A DNA stretch of 8,128 bases, from assembly GCA_003161535.1 (NCBI GenBank), contig PMOM01000287.1:9054-17181 (forward strand), in the 5' to 3' direction. Below the pieces are notes generated by a model. That model was not told the origin of the DNA, made no database searches, and worked only from the letters and a program-made list of their open reading frames with translations. Position 1 is the first letter of the stretch, and each line of letters begins with the position of its first letter. Origin of the DNA: Caulobacteraceae bacterium. Its GTDB lineage: Bacteria > Pseudomonadota > Alphaproteobacteria > Caulobacterales > Caulobacteraceae. Position numbers and translations under genes: made by a program. Positions 1-7,662 of the stretch are shown here, piece after piece.

Positions 1-399
1 AGCCTTGCCGACCTTGTAGGCCTCGCCGCTGGAAAAGCCGCCCAGACCCACGGTGTCGCTCAGGCCGAAGCCCTGGTCGATCTCGGGGTTCACCCAGGCT
101 TCCGCGCCAGGCCAAAGCCGCAGACCGGCATAGAGCGTGGCATCGAAAGTCTCGCGGCCCCGAGCCGCCGGATCGAGGCTATTGGGACCACGATAGGGGG
201 ACCGAAAGGCCAGGGTCGCCTGATCGACGAAAGTGGCTTGGCCATGGACCGCCCAGGCCTGAGGCGCGGCATCGGCCGGGCTCGCCGTCTGAGCTACAGC
301 TGGCGCGGCGAGACAAACTGTCAGCCCCACGGCGATCGCGCTACGGATCGCTGGGCCGCCGCTCGGGATCGACCGCCAAAAACTTTCGAACTTGATCAT
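1..399 (-). CDS. Carbohydrate porin, OprB-type (5' part, truncated by window edge)
   Basis: Only the first 133 codons are in the window; the frame stays open to base 1. The ATG at 399-397 is the first in frame after an upstream TAG, with a possible AGGGG about 15 nt before it. The protein starts with a Sec signal peptide: a basic/polar n-region, a hydrophobic core at about residues 21-35, and an AVA|Q cleavage site after residue 36. The mature part opens with WAVHGQATFVDQ, then SPYRGPNSL, ETFDATLYAGLRLW and AEAWVNPEIDQGFGL, ending near SSGEAYKVGK. This series is typical of the N-terminal region of proteobacterial OprB-family carbohydrate porins, outer-membrane beta-barrels that let sugars diffuse into the periplasm. 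The family call rests on remembered motifs; sugar specificity cannot be told. The gene is divergent from the PadR-type regulator and shares its promoter region. Confidence 0.8.
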   Translation of the reverse strand, partial: MIKFESFWRSIPSGGPAIRSAIAVGLTVCLAAPAVAQTASPADAAPQAWAVHGQATFVDQATLAFRSPYRGPNSLDPAARGRETFDATLYAGLRLWPGAEAWVNPEIDQGFGLSDTVGLGGFSSGEAYKVGKA

Positions 400-513
400 C
401 TGCGGCGCCGTCGATTCCCCTGGGGCGAACGCCCGGATAAAGCATCGAAGCGACTGGACCTAGGCGCCGCCGGCAATAGCTCGAAATAAATTCACGCCTG
501 CCTCTTGTGTTGT

Positions 514-558
514 CCGATATAAGTTCGATATATTTTCTCGTACGATATATCACGTACG
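514..558. promoter_or_regulatory. Candidate operator region between porin and PadR genes
   Basis: This AT-rich island in a GC-rich window holds three direct CGATATA words (515-521, 526-532, 543-549). It also has a perfect 8-bp palindrome GATATATC (544-551) and two self-complementary CGTACG words (539-544, 553-558). TACG (541-544) and CGTA (553-556) form an inverted repeat with an 8-bp spacer, the same geometry as classical PadR operators (ATGT-N8-ACAT). On the minus strand, CTTATATC (523-516) resembles a Caulobacter-type -10 box (GCTANAWC) for the porin. On the plus strand, TTAGAT (561-566) could be the -10 for the regulator. The palindrome would then cover both -35 regions. Binding by the neighbouring PadR protein is inferred. 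Confidence 0.5.
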
Positions 559-561
559 TTT

Positions 562-580
562 TAGATTGGGACAAAATCTA
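562..580. repeat. Perfect inverted repeat TAGATT-N7-AATCTA at the padR start
   Basis: TAGATT (562-567) and AATCTA (575-580) are exact reverse complements separated by 7 bases. The second arm ends on the A of the proposed ATG of the regulator gene. It could be a second operator half-site pair overlapping the -10 region or a small hairpin in the leader. Six-base arms can arise by chance in AT-rich DNA, so the role is uncertain. Confidence 0.35.
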
Positions 581-1152
581 TGCACCCCTGTAACAACCGA
601 CATCGCGAACGCGGCATGTCTCAACCTCGCGGCGGCCGCTTCGGGCGCTCCATGCACGAGCGATCCATGCACGGGCCGCGTCGCCACGGCGGCGGGCGCG
701 TCTTCGATCAGGGCGACCTGCGCTGGGTTATCCTCAAGCTAATCTCGCAAAAGCCGAGCCATGGCTACGAGTTGATCAAGCAGATCGAGGACCAGCTAGG
801 CGGCGCCTACAGCCCCAGTCCGGGCGTGGTTTACCCGACGCTGACGCTCCTCGAGGACCTCGGCTATGTTTCGGCCGTCGTCAGCGAGGGGTCCAAAAGG
901 GCCTATGCCGTCACCGAGGAAGGAACGGCCGCGCTCGATGAGAACAAGGCCACGGTGGAGACCATTTTCCAACGTATCGCCGCCATCGTCGAGCGCGCCG
1001 GAGGCGGTCCCGCGCCTCAGATCATCCGGGCCATGGAGAACCTCAGGCTCGCCCTGCGGCTGAAGCTCGAAGGCGGCAAGCTTGGCGAAGTAAAGATCGC
1101 CGACATCGCCAAGGCGCTGGACACCGCGGCCCTGGCCATCGAGCGGGATTAG
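580..1152 (+). CDS. PadR-family transcriptional regulator, YqjI-like
   Basis: A 190-residue DNA-binding repressor-type protein. Residues 45-115 form the PadR winged helix: GDLRWVILKLI, then SHGYELIKQIE (60-70), SPSPGVVYPTL (78-88, the recognition-helix region), and a wing with KRAYAVTEEG. The C-terminal part (about 116-190) is helical and suits dimerisation. Order and wording closely match E. coli YqjI, a metal-responsive repressor of about 207 residues that controls a ferric reductase. As in YqjI, a basic, Gly/His-containing extension (residues 1-40; H2, C4, H8, H26, H31, H36, with the repeat RSMH-ERSMH) precedes the domain, but it has far fewer Cys/His than YqjI, so metal sensing is possible but not shown. 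The start is uncertain: ATG 580 has only a weak GGGA 8 nt upstream; ATGs at 616 and 652 are alternatives. It probably represses itself and may control the divergent porin. Confidence 0.85.
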   Translation: MHPCNNRHRERGMSQPRGGRFGRSMHERSMHGPRRHGGGRVFDQGDLRWVILKLISQKPSHGYELIKQIEDQLGGAYSPSPGVVYPTLTLLEDLGYVSAVVSEGSKRAYAVTEEGTAALDENKATVETIFQRIAAIVERAGGGPAPQIIRAMENLRLALRLKLEGGKLGEVKIADIAKALDTAALAIERD

Positions 1153-1257
1153 GCGCCCGCGCCCCCTTGCGCCGCCGCCTTTTCGGTGGCGAAATTGGCC
1201 TCGGTGGAAACCTTTGGCGCCGCTCGCTCAATCGGGCGGCTCATGGATGGCTGAGAC

Positions 1258-2799
1258 ATGACCGATATCCTGGAACCTCCCGCGGCGCGCCTTCGCACCG
1301 CCATCGTGCGCACGGCCAATGGTCCGGTGCGCGGCTATCGCGAGGGGGGCCTGGATATCTTCAAGGGCCTTCGCTACGGCGCGCCGCCCACCGGACCCTT
1401 GCGTTTTCACCCGCCGCGAAGGCCCTCGCCGTGGTCGGAACCGGCCTCGGCCCTGGCTCTGGGCGCGCCAGCGATCCAGGCCGGCCTGCCGCCTGGCGAG
1501 GTCACCGGCGGGCGCGGAGCGGGCGATCCGCCAGCGCCCGGCCAACCGGGAACCGACGAGGACTGTCTGTTCATCAACCTGTGGACGCCCGGACTCGACG
1601 CCGGCTCGCGCCCGGTGATGGTCTGGTTGCATGGCGGCGGCTTCGCCAATGGTTCGGGCGGAGCGGCGATGTACGACGGCGCCGCTCTGGCCCGCCGCGG
1701 CGACGTGGTTACGGTGACTGTGAACCACCGGCTCAATCTATTCGGCTTTTTGCACTTGGGAGACCTCGGTGGCGATCCTTCCTCGGGCCAAGCCGGCATG
1801 CTGGACATCGTCCTGGTCCTAGAATGGGTCCGCGACAACATCGCCGCCTTTGGCGGTGATCCTGCCAACGTCACCATTTTTGGAGAGAGCGGCGGCGGGG
1901 CGAAGGTTTCCATGCTGCAGGCGATGCCGGCGGCTCGCGGACTGTTCCACAAGGCCATCATCCAAAGCGGTCCCGGCTTGCGCGCCGTTCCGCGCGAAAA
2001 GGCGACCAAGACGGCCCGCGCTCTGCTGGCGGCCCTGGGGGTGGAACCGGGCGATCTCGCCAAGCTTGAGCGCACGCCGGCGACGACGATCCAGGCGGCC
2101 GCCGCGACCCTGAAGAGCGACCGCCTGATGAGCGCCTTTTCTCCCTGCGTCGATGGCGTGGCGCTGGCCCGCGACCCCTTCCATCCCGACGCTCCGGAGA
2201 TGTCGGCCGACGTGCCCCTGATGATCGGCACCAACAAGGACGAGACCACCCTCTTTCTGCGCGGCGACGCCAAGTTTGGCGAATGGACCGAGGCCGATCT
2301 GATGGAGCGCGCTCAAGTCGCGGCGGGTGACAAGGCTGAAGCCCTGGTGGCGCGCCTGCGCTTCGCCTTTCCCGACTACTCGCCCACCCACCTGATCTGC
2401 GCGGTGCAGACGGTAATGATGATGTGGATCAATTCGGTGACCCTGGCCGAGCGCAAGGCGGCGCGGAAGGCCGGTCCGGTCTATATGTACAGGCTTGACT
2501 GGGAGACGCCCGTGGCCCGCGGGACTCTCAAGTGCCCGCATGCCCTGGAAATTCCCCTGGTGTTCGACAATGTCGAAGCCGCCCGCGGCTTCGTCGGTCG
2601 CGGAGAAGAGCCGCAACTCCTGGCCGACCAAATGGCGCCGGCGTGGCTGGCGTTCGCCCGCACGGGAGATCCGAATACATCGGCCCTTCCCCACTGGCCG
2701 GCCTACAGTGACAAACTTCGCTCGACCATGATCTTCGATCTGGAAAGCCGGGTGGAGCGGGATCCGATGTCGCAGGTGAGGCGTCTGCTGCAGGCCTGA
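1258..2799 (+). CDS. Type-B carboxylesterase (COesterase family)
   Basis: A 513-residue alpha/beta hydrolase of the carboxylesterase/cholinesterase family, which hydrolyses carboxylic esters. Visible landmarks: DIFKGLRYGAPP (33-44), the EDCLFINLWTP motif (101-111), the oxyanion-hole HGGGF (125-129) and the nucleophile elbow GESGGG with Ser211. The other likely catalytic residues are Glu329 in GTNKDETT and His428 in CPHALEIPLVFDN. The triad is therefore complete and the length is normal for the family. No signal peptide is seen, so a cytoplasmic enzyme is expected. ATG 1258 has only a weak GGATGG-type ribosome site. The gene starts 105 bp after the PadR gene on the same strand and ends 16 bp from the convergent alcohol dehydrogenase. 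The sequence does not show the substrate; p-nitrobenzyl-esterase-like is the usual generic label. Confidence 0.92.
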   Translation: MTDILEPPAARLRTAIVRTANGPVRGYREGGLDIFKGLRYGAPPTGPLRFHPPRRPSPWSEPASALALGAPAIQAGLPPGEVTGGRGAGDPPAPGQPGTDEDCLFINLWTPGLDAGSRPVMVWLHGGGFANGSGGAAMYDGAALARRGDVVTVTVNHRLNLFGFLHLGDLGGDPSSGQAGMLDIVLVLEWVRDNIAAFGGDPANVTIFGESGGGAKVSMLQAMPAARGLFHKAIIQSGPGLRAVPREKATKTARALLAALGVEPGDLAKLERTPATTIQAAAATLKSDRLMSAFSPCVDGVALARDPFHPDAPEMSADVPLMIGTNKDETTLFLRGDAKFGEWTEADLMERAQVAAGDKAEALVARLRFAFPDYSPTHLICAVQTVMMMWINSVTLAERKAARKAGPVYMYRLDWETPVARGTLKCPHALEIPLVFDNVEAARGFVGRGEEPQLLADQMAPAWLAFARTGDPNTSALPHWPAYSDKLRSTMIFDLESRVERDPMSQVRRLLQA

Positions 2800-2810
2800 G
2801 GAGGGTCGTC

Positions 2811-2822
2811 CGCCTCTAGGCG
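2811..2822. other. Short GC hairpin at the esterase/dehydrogenase junction
   Basis: CGCC (2811-2814) pairs with GGCG (2819-2822) around a TCTA loop that contains the stop codon of the minus-strand dehydrogenase. With only a 4-bp stem and no following T-run on either strand, it is a weak candidate for a bidirectional transcription end. It is recorded because the other convergent junction in this window has a stronger hairpin in the same position. Confidence 0.2.
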
Positions 2823-3907
2823 TCGAAGACGATCACCGAGCGGGCGATCTGGCCGGTCTTCATTTCTGCGAAGGCGTCGTTGACCTCTTCAAGCTTGATG
2901 CGCCGCGAAATCATCTCATCGAGCTTCAGCTTGCCCGCCAGATACATATCCACCAAGCGCGGCATATCGACGGGAAAATGGTTCGAGCCCATGGCCGAGC
3001 CCTGAATCCTCTTCTCGCCAAGGAAGGCGTAGCCGGGAATCTCCACCGTCTGGCCGACGGGGATCATGCCGATCACATTGGCCGTCCCGCCCCGGCGCAG
3101 CATGCCGAAAGCCTGTTCGGTGGTCTTTTTCAGGCCCACGGCCTCAAACGACTGGTGCACGCCGCCCTTGGTCATTTCCATCACCTCTTTCACCGGATCG
3201 GTGTCGGAAGCGCAGATGAAATCGGTGGCCCCGAAGTGCTTGGCCATGTTGTCCTTGGACTTGGACATGTCGATGGCGATGATGCGGCCAGCGCCGGCGA
3301 TGGCCGCGCCGTTGATGGCCGCCAGCCCGACGCCGCCACAGCCGATCACGGCCACCGTCTCGCCCGGCCGCACCTTGGCGGTGTGGAACACCGAGCCCAC
3401 GCCGGTCATCACCGCGCAGCCGATCAGGGCGGCGCGGTCCAGCGGCATGTCCTTGCGGATGGCGACGCAGGCGTGCTCGTGGATCAGCATCTGCTCGGCG
3501 AAACTCGACAAATTGAGATACTGCAGCATCGGCCCCTTTTCCTGCGACAACCGCGGCTCATCGTCGGCGCCCCGTTTGGTTTCGGGGCTGACACACAGGC
3601 TCATGTGGCCGGTCAGGCAAAACTCGCAGTGACCGCAAAAGGCCGACAGACAGGTGATCACGTGATCGCCGGCCTTCACCGTGCGCACTTCGGAGCCGAT
3701 CTGTTCGACCACTCCGGCGCTCTCGTGCCCGAGCACGGCGGGCAGGGGATGGGGATAGGAGCCCTCGATAAAATGCAGGTCTGAGTGGCAGACCCCGGCG
3801 GCGGCGGTTCGGATCAAGACTTCATGCGGCCCTGGCTTGCCGATCTTGACCTCCTCAATCTGGAGCGGCGTCCTGACTTCGCGCAGTACGGCGGCTTTCA
3901 TGGGCAT
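2816..3907 (-). CDS. Zinc-dependent alcohol dehydrogenase (MDR superfamily, class III-like)
   Basis: A 363-residue NAD-dependent medium-chain dehydrogenase that would interconvert alcohols and aldehydes in the cytoplasm. Numbering from ATG 3907, the catalytic zinc ligands are Cys40 (VCHSD), His61-Glu62 (LGHESAG) and Cys164 (LIGCAVMTGVG). The structural zinc site is complete, with Cys91, 94, 97 and 105 in CGHCEFCLTGHMSLC. The Rossmann motif GCGGVG is at 189-194, and Asp213 ends the second strand (IIAIDMS), favouring NAD over NADP. The layout matches the AdhC/class III group of about 370 residues. An ATG at 3922 lacks a ribosome site. ATGs at 3907 and 3901 follow GGAG (3915-3912) by 4 and 10 nt, and most homologues begin MKAAVL (3901), so 3907 is a compromise. 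It converges on the esterase; the natural substrate is unknown. Confidence 0.9.
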   Translation of the reverse strand: MPMKAAVLREVRTPLQIEEVKIGKPGPHEVLIRTAAAGVCHSDLHFIEGSYPHPLPAVLGHESAGVVEQIGSEVRTVKAGDHVITCLSAFCGHCEFCLTGHMSLCVSPETKRGADDEPRLSQEKGPMLQYLNLSSFAEQMLIHEHACVAIRKDMPLDRAALIGCAVMTGVGSVFHTAKVRPGETVAVIGCGGVGLAAINGAAIAGAGRIIAIDMSKSKDNMAKHFGATDFICASDTDPVKEVMEMTKGGVHQSFEAVGLKKTTEQAFGMLRRGGTANVIGMIPVGQTVEIPGYAFLGEKRIQGSAMGSNHFPVDMPRLVDMYLAGKLKLDEMISRRIKLEEVNDAFAEMKTGQIARSVIVFDA

Positions 3908-3931
3908 CGATCTCCGTGCCATCGACTTGGG

Positions 3932-3958
3932 GAACTAGCGGTGGCTTATCGCCGTTAA
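3932..3958 (-). promoter_or_regulatory. Candidate promoter of the alcohol dehydrogenase gene
   Basis: Read on the minus strand, TTAACG (3958-3953) is followed after 13 nt by GCTAGTTC (3939-3932). This fits the Caulobacter housekeeping promoter layout (TTGAC, 10-14 nt, GCTANAWC) with one mismatch in each core. Transcription would start near 3925. That leaves a leader of about 18 nt holding GGAG before ATG 3907, and makes a start at 3922 unlikely. This is a motif match by eye only. Confidence 0.4.
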
Positions 3959-4056
3959 GAATGGGCCCGCCAAGAGGGATTTTCGGGCGACGCGCGCCAG
4001 GCGGAGCGGCATTTTGGCCCGTTGCCCGCTTCGCCCGCCCGCCGTAAGGCTAAGCT

Positions 4057-4620
4057 ATGCAGCGCTCGATCGTCCTTGCCGCCGTCGCCCTGGTCGCCCT
4101 CGCGGCGGCCGGCTGCGCCGACGAGCAGCTGGGTCTCGAAGGGCTGACGGAGCCGCCACCCCCGCCGTCGTTGCCTTCCTACGAATCGCAATCGCCCACG
4201 ACCTTCCAGGCGCGCGACTTCGCCTGGTCAGCTCACCCAGGTCCCGCTTCGATTTTCGGCGCAATGGCCTACCACATCGGCGCGGCGCGTTATTCCTGCC
4301 AGGGGGGCGACGTCCTGCTCACCCCCGAGACGGCATGGAGTCGCCGCCGGATGGTCATCCTCTATGGCTCAGCCATCTCCGCCGCAGTGCCGGTTTCCAT
4401 CGTCCGCGCCCGCACTCCTTCTGCCCCAAGCGGCGACTACGCGCGCTATGTGCGCAAGACGACCTGCAACGATTCCAATCATTTCAGCTTCGAGAATTTG
4501 CCGCCGGGCGCGTGGTTCGTCATCACCATCGCCAAGCCGATGGATGGGCCGGGTGAAGACGTCGCCGTGACCCGGCGCGTCGAGACCCGGGGCGGCCCGC
4601 GGTCGGTGACGCTGTACTGA
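4057..4620 (+). CDS. Small lipoprotein with carboxypeptidase-regulatory-like fold
   Basis: A 187-residue protein of unknown function. The N-terminus is a lipoprotein signal: a short basic start, a hydrophobic stretch VLAAVALVALAAA, then AAGC with Cys20 as the lipidation site. Residue +2 is Ala rather than Asp, which predicts sorting to the outer membrane. A proline-rich linker (PPPPP, 33-37) follows. The remainder looks like one beta-sandwich domain with YSCQGGDVLLTPET (79-92) and FSFENLPPGAWFVITI (143-158). The second motif resembles the F-x-F-x-N-L-P-P-G turn of carboxypeptidase-regulatory-like domains. Cys81 and Cys137 could form a disulfide in the periplasm. TAAGG lies 7 nt before the ATG and supports the start. 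The stop is 12 bp upstream of, and in the same frame as, acuI, so the two are probably co-transcribed. I recognise no specific function. Confidence 0.75.
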   Translation: MQRSIVLAAVALVALAAAGCADEQLGLEGLTEPPPPPSLPSYESQSPTTFQARDFAWSAHPGPASIFGAMAYHIGAARYSCQGGDVLLTPETAWSRRRMVILYGSAISAAVPVSIVRARTPSAPSGDYARYVRKTTCNDSNHFSFENLPPGAWFVITIAKPMDGPGEDVAVTRRVETRGGPRSVTLY

Positions 4621-4632
4621 GCGCGCCCTAAA

Positions 4633-5628
<996 letters not shown>

Positions 5629-5636
5629 GCCGCAAC

Positions 5637-5668
5637 GGGCCCCGCGCCACTAGGGCGCGAGGGGTCCC
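5637..5668. terminator. GC-rich hairpin between convergent acuI and sulfotransferase genes
   Basis: CGCGCC (5643-5648) pairs perfectly with GGCGCG (5654-5659) around the loop ACTAG, which includes the sulfotransferase stop codon. The stem continues with CCC (5640-5642) against GGG (5661-5663) across a bulged A, then GGG (5637-5639) against CCC (5666-5668) across a bulged GT, giving 12 pairs in all. Its place in the 21-bp convergent gap suits a bidirectional terminator. There is no T-run on either side, so it is not a canonical intrinsic terminator. Confidence 0.35.
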
Positions 5669-7647
5669 AAGGCATCCTTCAGCGGGCCAAGCCACGGCTC
5701 ATAATTGCGCCATTGCTCCAGCCCCTCGCGGAAGATGGGCTGGCGAACCTGCTCGGAACTGGCCGTGCGTACAGCCCGCTCATTTTCATAAAAGCGCAGA
5801 CACGCCGGCTCGAAAGGCAGGCCGCAATGGTCCAAGAGGCGGCGGACCTGGCCCTCGGTATCCTCCACCATCTCTTCATAAGCGACCCGATGCATCCGCC
5901 CCGGCAGGACGGCGTCAAAGTGGACCATCAGCTCGACATAGTCGCGGTAATAGCGGCCGACCTCGGTCAGGTCGTAGGAAAAAGCCTGTCCCCGCGCGAA
6001 GTGCTGTTTGAAGGCCGAAAAGCAAGCCGCCATGGGCGACCGGCGCGCATCGATGATCTTAGCCGCAGGCAGGATCAGGTGGATGAGGCCGAGGTGCTGG
6101 AAGTTGTTGGGCATTTTGTCGATGAAGAAGGGCCGATCGAGCTTTCGCTGAATGCGCGTGGCCTCGACGAAGCGCTCGCCCAGCGCCGTGAGATCCTCGG
6201 CGTCAAGATCGGCGAGCAACTCGGGATACGCAGGGCCCGCGCCCTTGCGTCCGTCACGCCCCAGTCCCCTGGCCATGGCGGCGATTTCCGGCAGCTCCAT
6301 GGTGCCTTCGACTTGGGAGTGACTGGCAAGAATCTGCTCGATGAGGGTCGATCCAGATCTTGGCAGCCCGACGACGAAGATCGGCGCCGTCGCGCGTGAA
6401 CCCATGCCCGCCTTAGCCGCGAAAAACGTCTCCGTGAACAGGGCCTTTGAGCGGCGCATCTGGGCCGTCGTTTCATCGGCATCGTAGTGGATTTCGGCTC
6501 GCCGAAGCTTGGCGCCGGCCGCATAGTGCTCGAACGAGGCGGCGTAATCGCCGGCGTCCTCCCGCGCCTTGCCGAGCGCATAGTGCAGGTGAAAGCGATC
6601 CTCGGTGGTGAGCTCTGGGCTCTCAAGCTGCGCCCTCATCGCCGCTTCCTCGCTCTTGGTGAAGCGGACGGTTTTGAGGTTGGCGAGGCTCCAGTAGGCT
6701 TCCCCCAGCTTGGGCGCCATGGCCAGGCAGCGCTGGTAGGCGGAGACGCCTTCGGCGCGGCGTCCGGCGGTTCGTAGCGCGTGGCCATAGCTTAGCCAGA
6801 TCTTCGGCTGGTCGGGATATTCCGCCAGGACACTTTCATAGATCTCGATGGCGCGATCGTATTCGCCCACCAGACCGAGCGCGGCGGCCATTAGGTTGCG
6901 ATAGGTCGGATCGCGCGGCTCATCGGCCAGCAGATGCTCGATCTGGGGGATGGCCTCGGCCGCCTTCTGCTGGCGGTAGAGGACGATGGCGTAGTTGTGT
7001 CGCGCGCCGATGAAGCTTGGGCTGAGCTCCAGGCAGCGGCGCAGCAGGTTCTCGGCGTCTTCATAGCGACCCAGGCGGGTGCCCGCTTCGGCCAGCATGC
7101 GGATGGCCGCCACGTCGGTTGGGAAGTCCTTCAGATGATCGCGCAGCAGGCGCTCGGCCACGGCCAGATCGTCCTCGCAGAGGGCTTGGGCGGCCCGCAT
7201 CAGCAGGGGATCGTTCACCGAGGCGCGGATGTGCTGGGCGTAGGCGGCGTCGGCGCCGCCGGTGTCGCCCGCCAGGATCAGCTGGTCTCCAAGCGCTCGC
7301 CAGGCCTCGGGCATGTCGGGCTTGAGCCTTACCGCGCGTCGAAAGTCCGCCATCGCCGCGGTTTCCTCGCCCAGCGCCAAGTGCGCCATGGCCAGTTCGT
7401 AGTGCGTGCTCGCCGAGGCGGGCTGGGCCTTGGCCAGAAGCGTCAGAACCGCGCATGCGGCGAGCGGATCGCCCTTGCGGCGCCGCGCCGCGCCCAGGAT
7501 CAGCAGGGCCCGGGGATCGCCCGGGACCACCTTCAGGATTTCCTCCGCCTGCCGCTCGGCGAGCGCCGGACTGGCGATGAGCAGCTTGGACGCGTGGTCG
7601 AGCGCCGTGGTCAGTGAGCCGGCGGGCGCCTCGGCCTTCGGCGCCAT
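5650..7647 (-). CDS. TPR-repeat sulfotransferase (Sulfotransfer_3-like)
   Basis: A 665-residue two-part cytoplasmic protein. Residues about 30-385 are helical tetratricopeptide repeats, with clear A/G/Y/P spacing at about 79-112, 113-146, 179-210, 213-244, 246-278 and 280-312. The C-terminal part (about 421-665) is a PAPS-dependent sulfotransferase. It has the 5'-phosphosulfate loop APIFVVGLPRSGSTLIEQIL (421-440), TMELPEI (449-455), DKMPNNFQHLG (510-520) and the 3'-phosphate site with Arg536 and Ser544 in RRSPMAACFS. It would transfer sulfate from PAPS to an unknown acceptor; the TPRs may bind a protein or peptide partner. The open frame extends upstream to 7836, but that part overlaps the receptor gene. 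ATG 7647 has AGAGGA 9 nt upstream and is preferred. It lies 13 bp after the TonB-dependent receptor gene, so the two form an operon. There is no signal peptide. Confidence 0.9.
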   Translation of the reverse strand: MAPKAEAPAGSLTTALDHASKLLIASPALAERQAEEILKVVPGDPRALLILGAARRRKGDPLAACAVLTLLAKAQPASASTHYELAMAHLALGEETAAMADFRRAVRLKPDMPEAWRALGDQLILAGDTGGADAAYAQHIRASVNDPLLMRAAQALCEDDLAVAERLLRDHLKDFPTDVAAIRMLAEAGTRLGRYEDAENLLRRCLELSPSFIGARHNYAIVLYRQQKAAEAIPQIEHLLADEPRDPTYRNLMAAALGLVGEYDRAIEIYESVLAEYPDQPKIWLSYGHALRTAGRRAEGVSAYQRCLAMAPKLGEAYWSLANLKTVRFTKSEEAAMRAQLESPELTTEDRFHLHYALGKAREDAGDYAASFEHYAAGAKLRRAEIHYDADETTAQMRRSKALFTETFFAAKAGMGSRATAPIFVVGLPRSGSTLIEQILASHSQVEGTMELPEIAAMARGLGRDGRKGAGPAYPELLADLDAEDLTALGERFVEATRIQRKLDRPFFIDKMPNNFQHLGLIHLILPAAKIIDARRSPMAACFSAFKQHFARGQAFSYDLTEVGRYYRDYVELMVHFDAVLPGRMHRVAYEEMVEDTEGQVRRLLDHCGLPFEPACLRFYENERAVRTASSEQVRQPIFREGLEQWRNYEPWLGPLKDALGPLAP

Positions 7648-7656
7648 TTCGAAAGG

Positions 7657-7662
7657 TCCTCT
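7657..7662 (-). promoter_or_regulatory. Ribosome binding site of the sulfotransferase gene
   Basis: Read on the minus strand, AGAGGA (7662-7657) lies 9 nt before ATG 7647 and overlaps the TAG stop (7663-7661) of the receptor gene. It fixes the start inside the long open frame and suggests that translation of the two genes is coupled. Confidence 0.65.

Noticed and set aside
238..574. Open frames across the porin start and the porin/padR intergenic region on both strands
   Set aside because: They conflict with the porin signal peptide frame or run through the AT-rich regulatory DNA, with no ribosome site or recognisable protein content.
1173..1191. Hairpin CGCCGCC-TTTTC-GGTGGCG after the PadR gene as a terminator
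   Set aside because: A 7-bp stem with one G-U pair is possible, but the T-run is in the loop and the sequence after the stem is AAATTGG, so it lacks the features of an intrinsic terminator.
1819..2694. Open frame of 291 codons on the minus strand opposite the esterase
   Set aside because: Arg/Gly/His-rich shadow of the esterase gene with no recognisable motif.
2978..3784. Open frame of 268 codons on the plus strand opposite the alcohol dehydrogenase
   Set aside because: Antisense shadow caused by high GC; the His/Gly/Ala-rich composition matches no family, while the opposite strand encodes a complete enzyme with all zinc ligands.
4022..4056. Promoter for the lipoprotein gene from TTGCCC (4022-4027) and GCTAAGCT (4049-4056)
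   Set aside because: The 21-nt spacer is too long and the -10 box would touch the ATG, contradicting the good TAAGG ribosome site that needs a leader.
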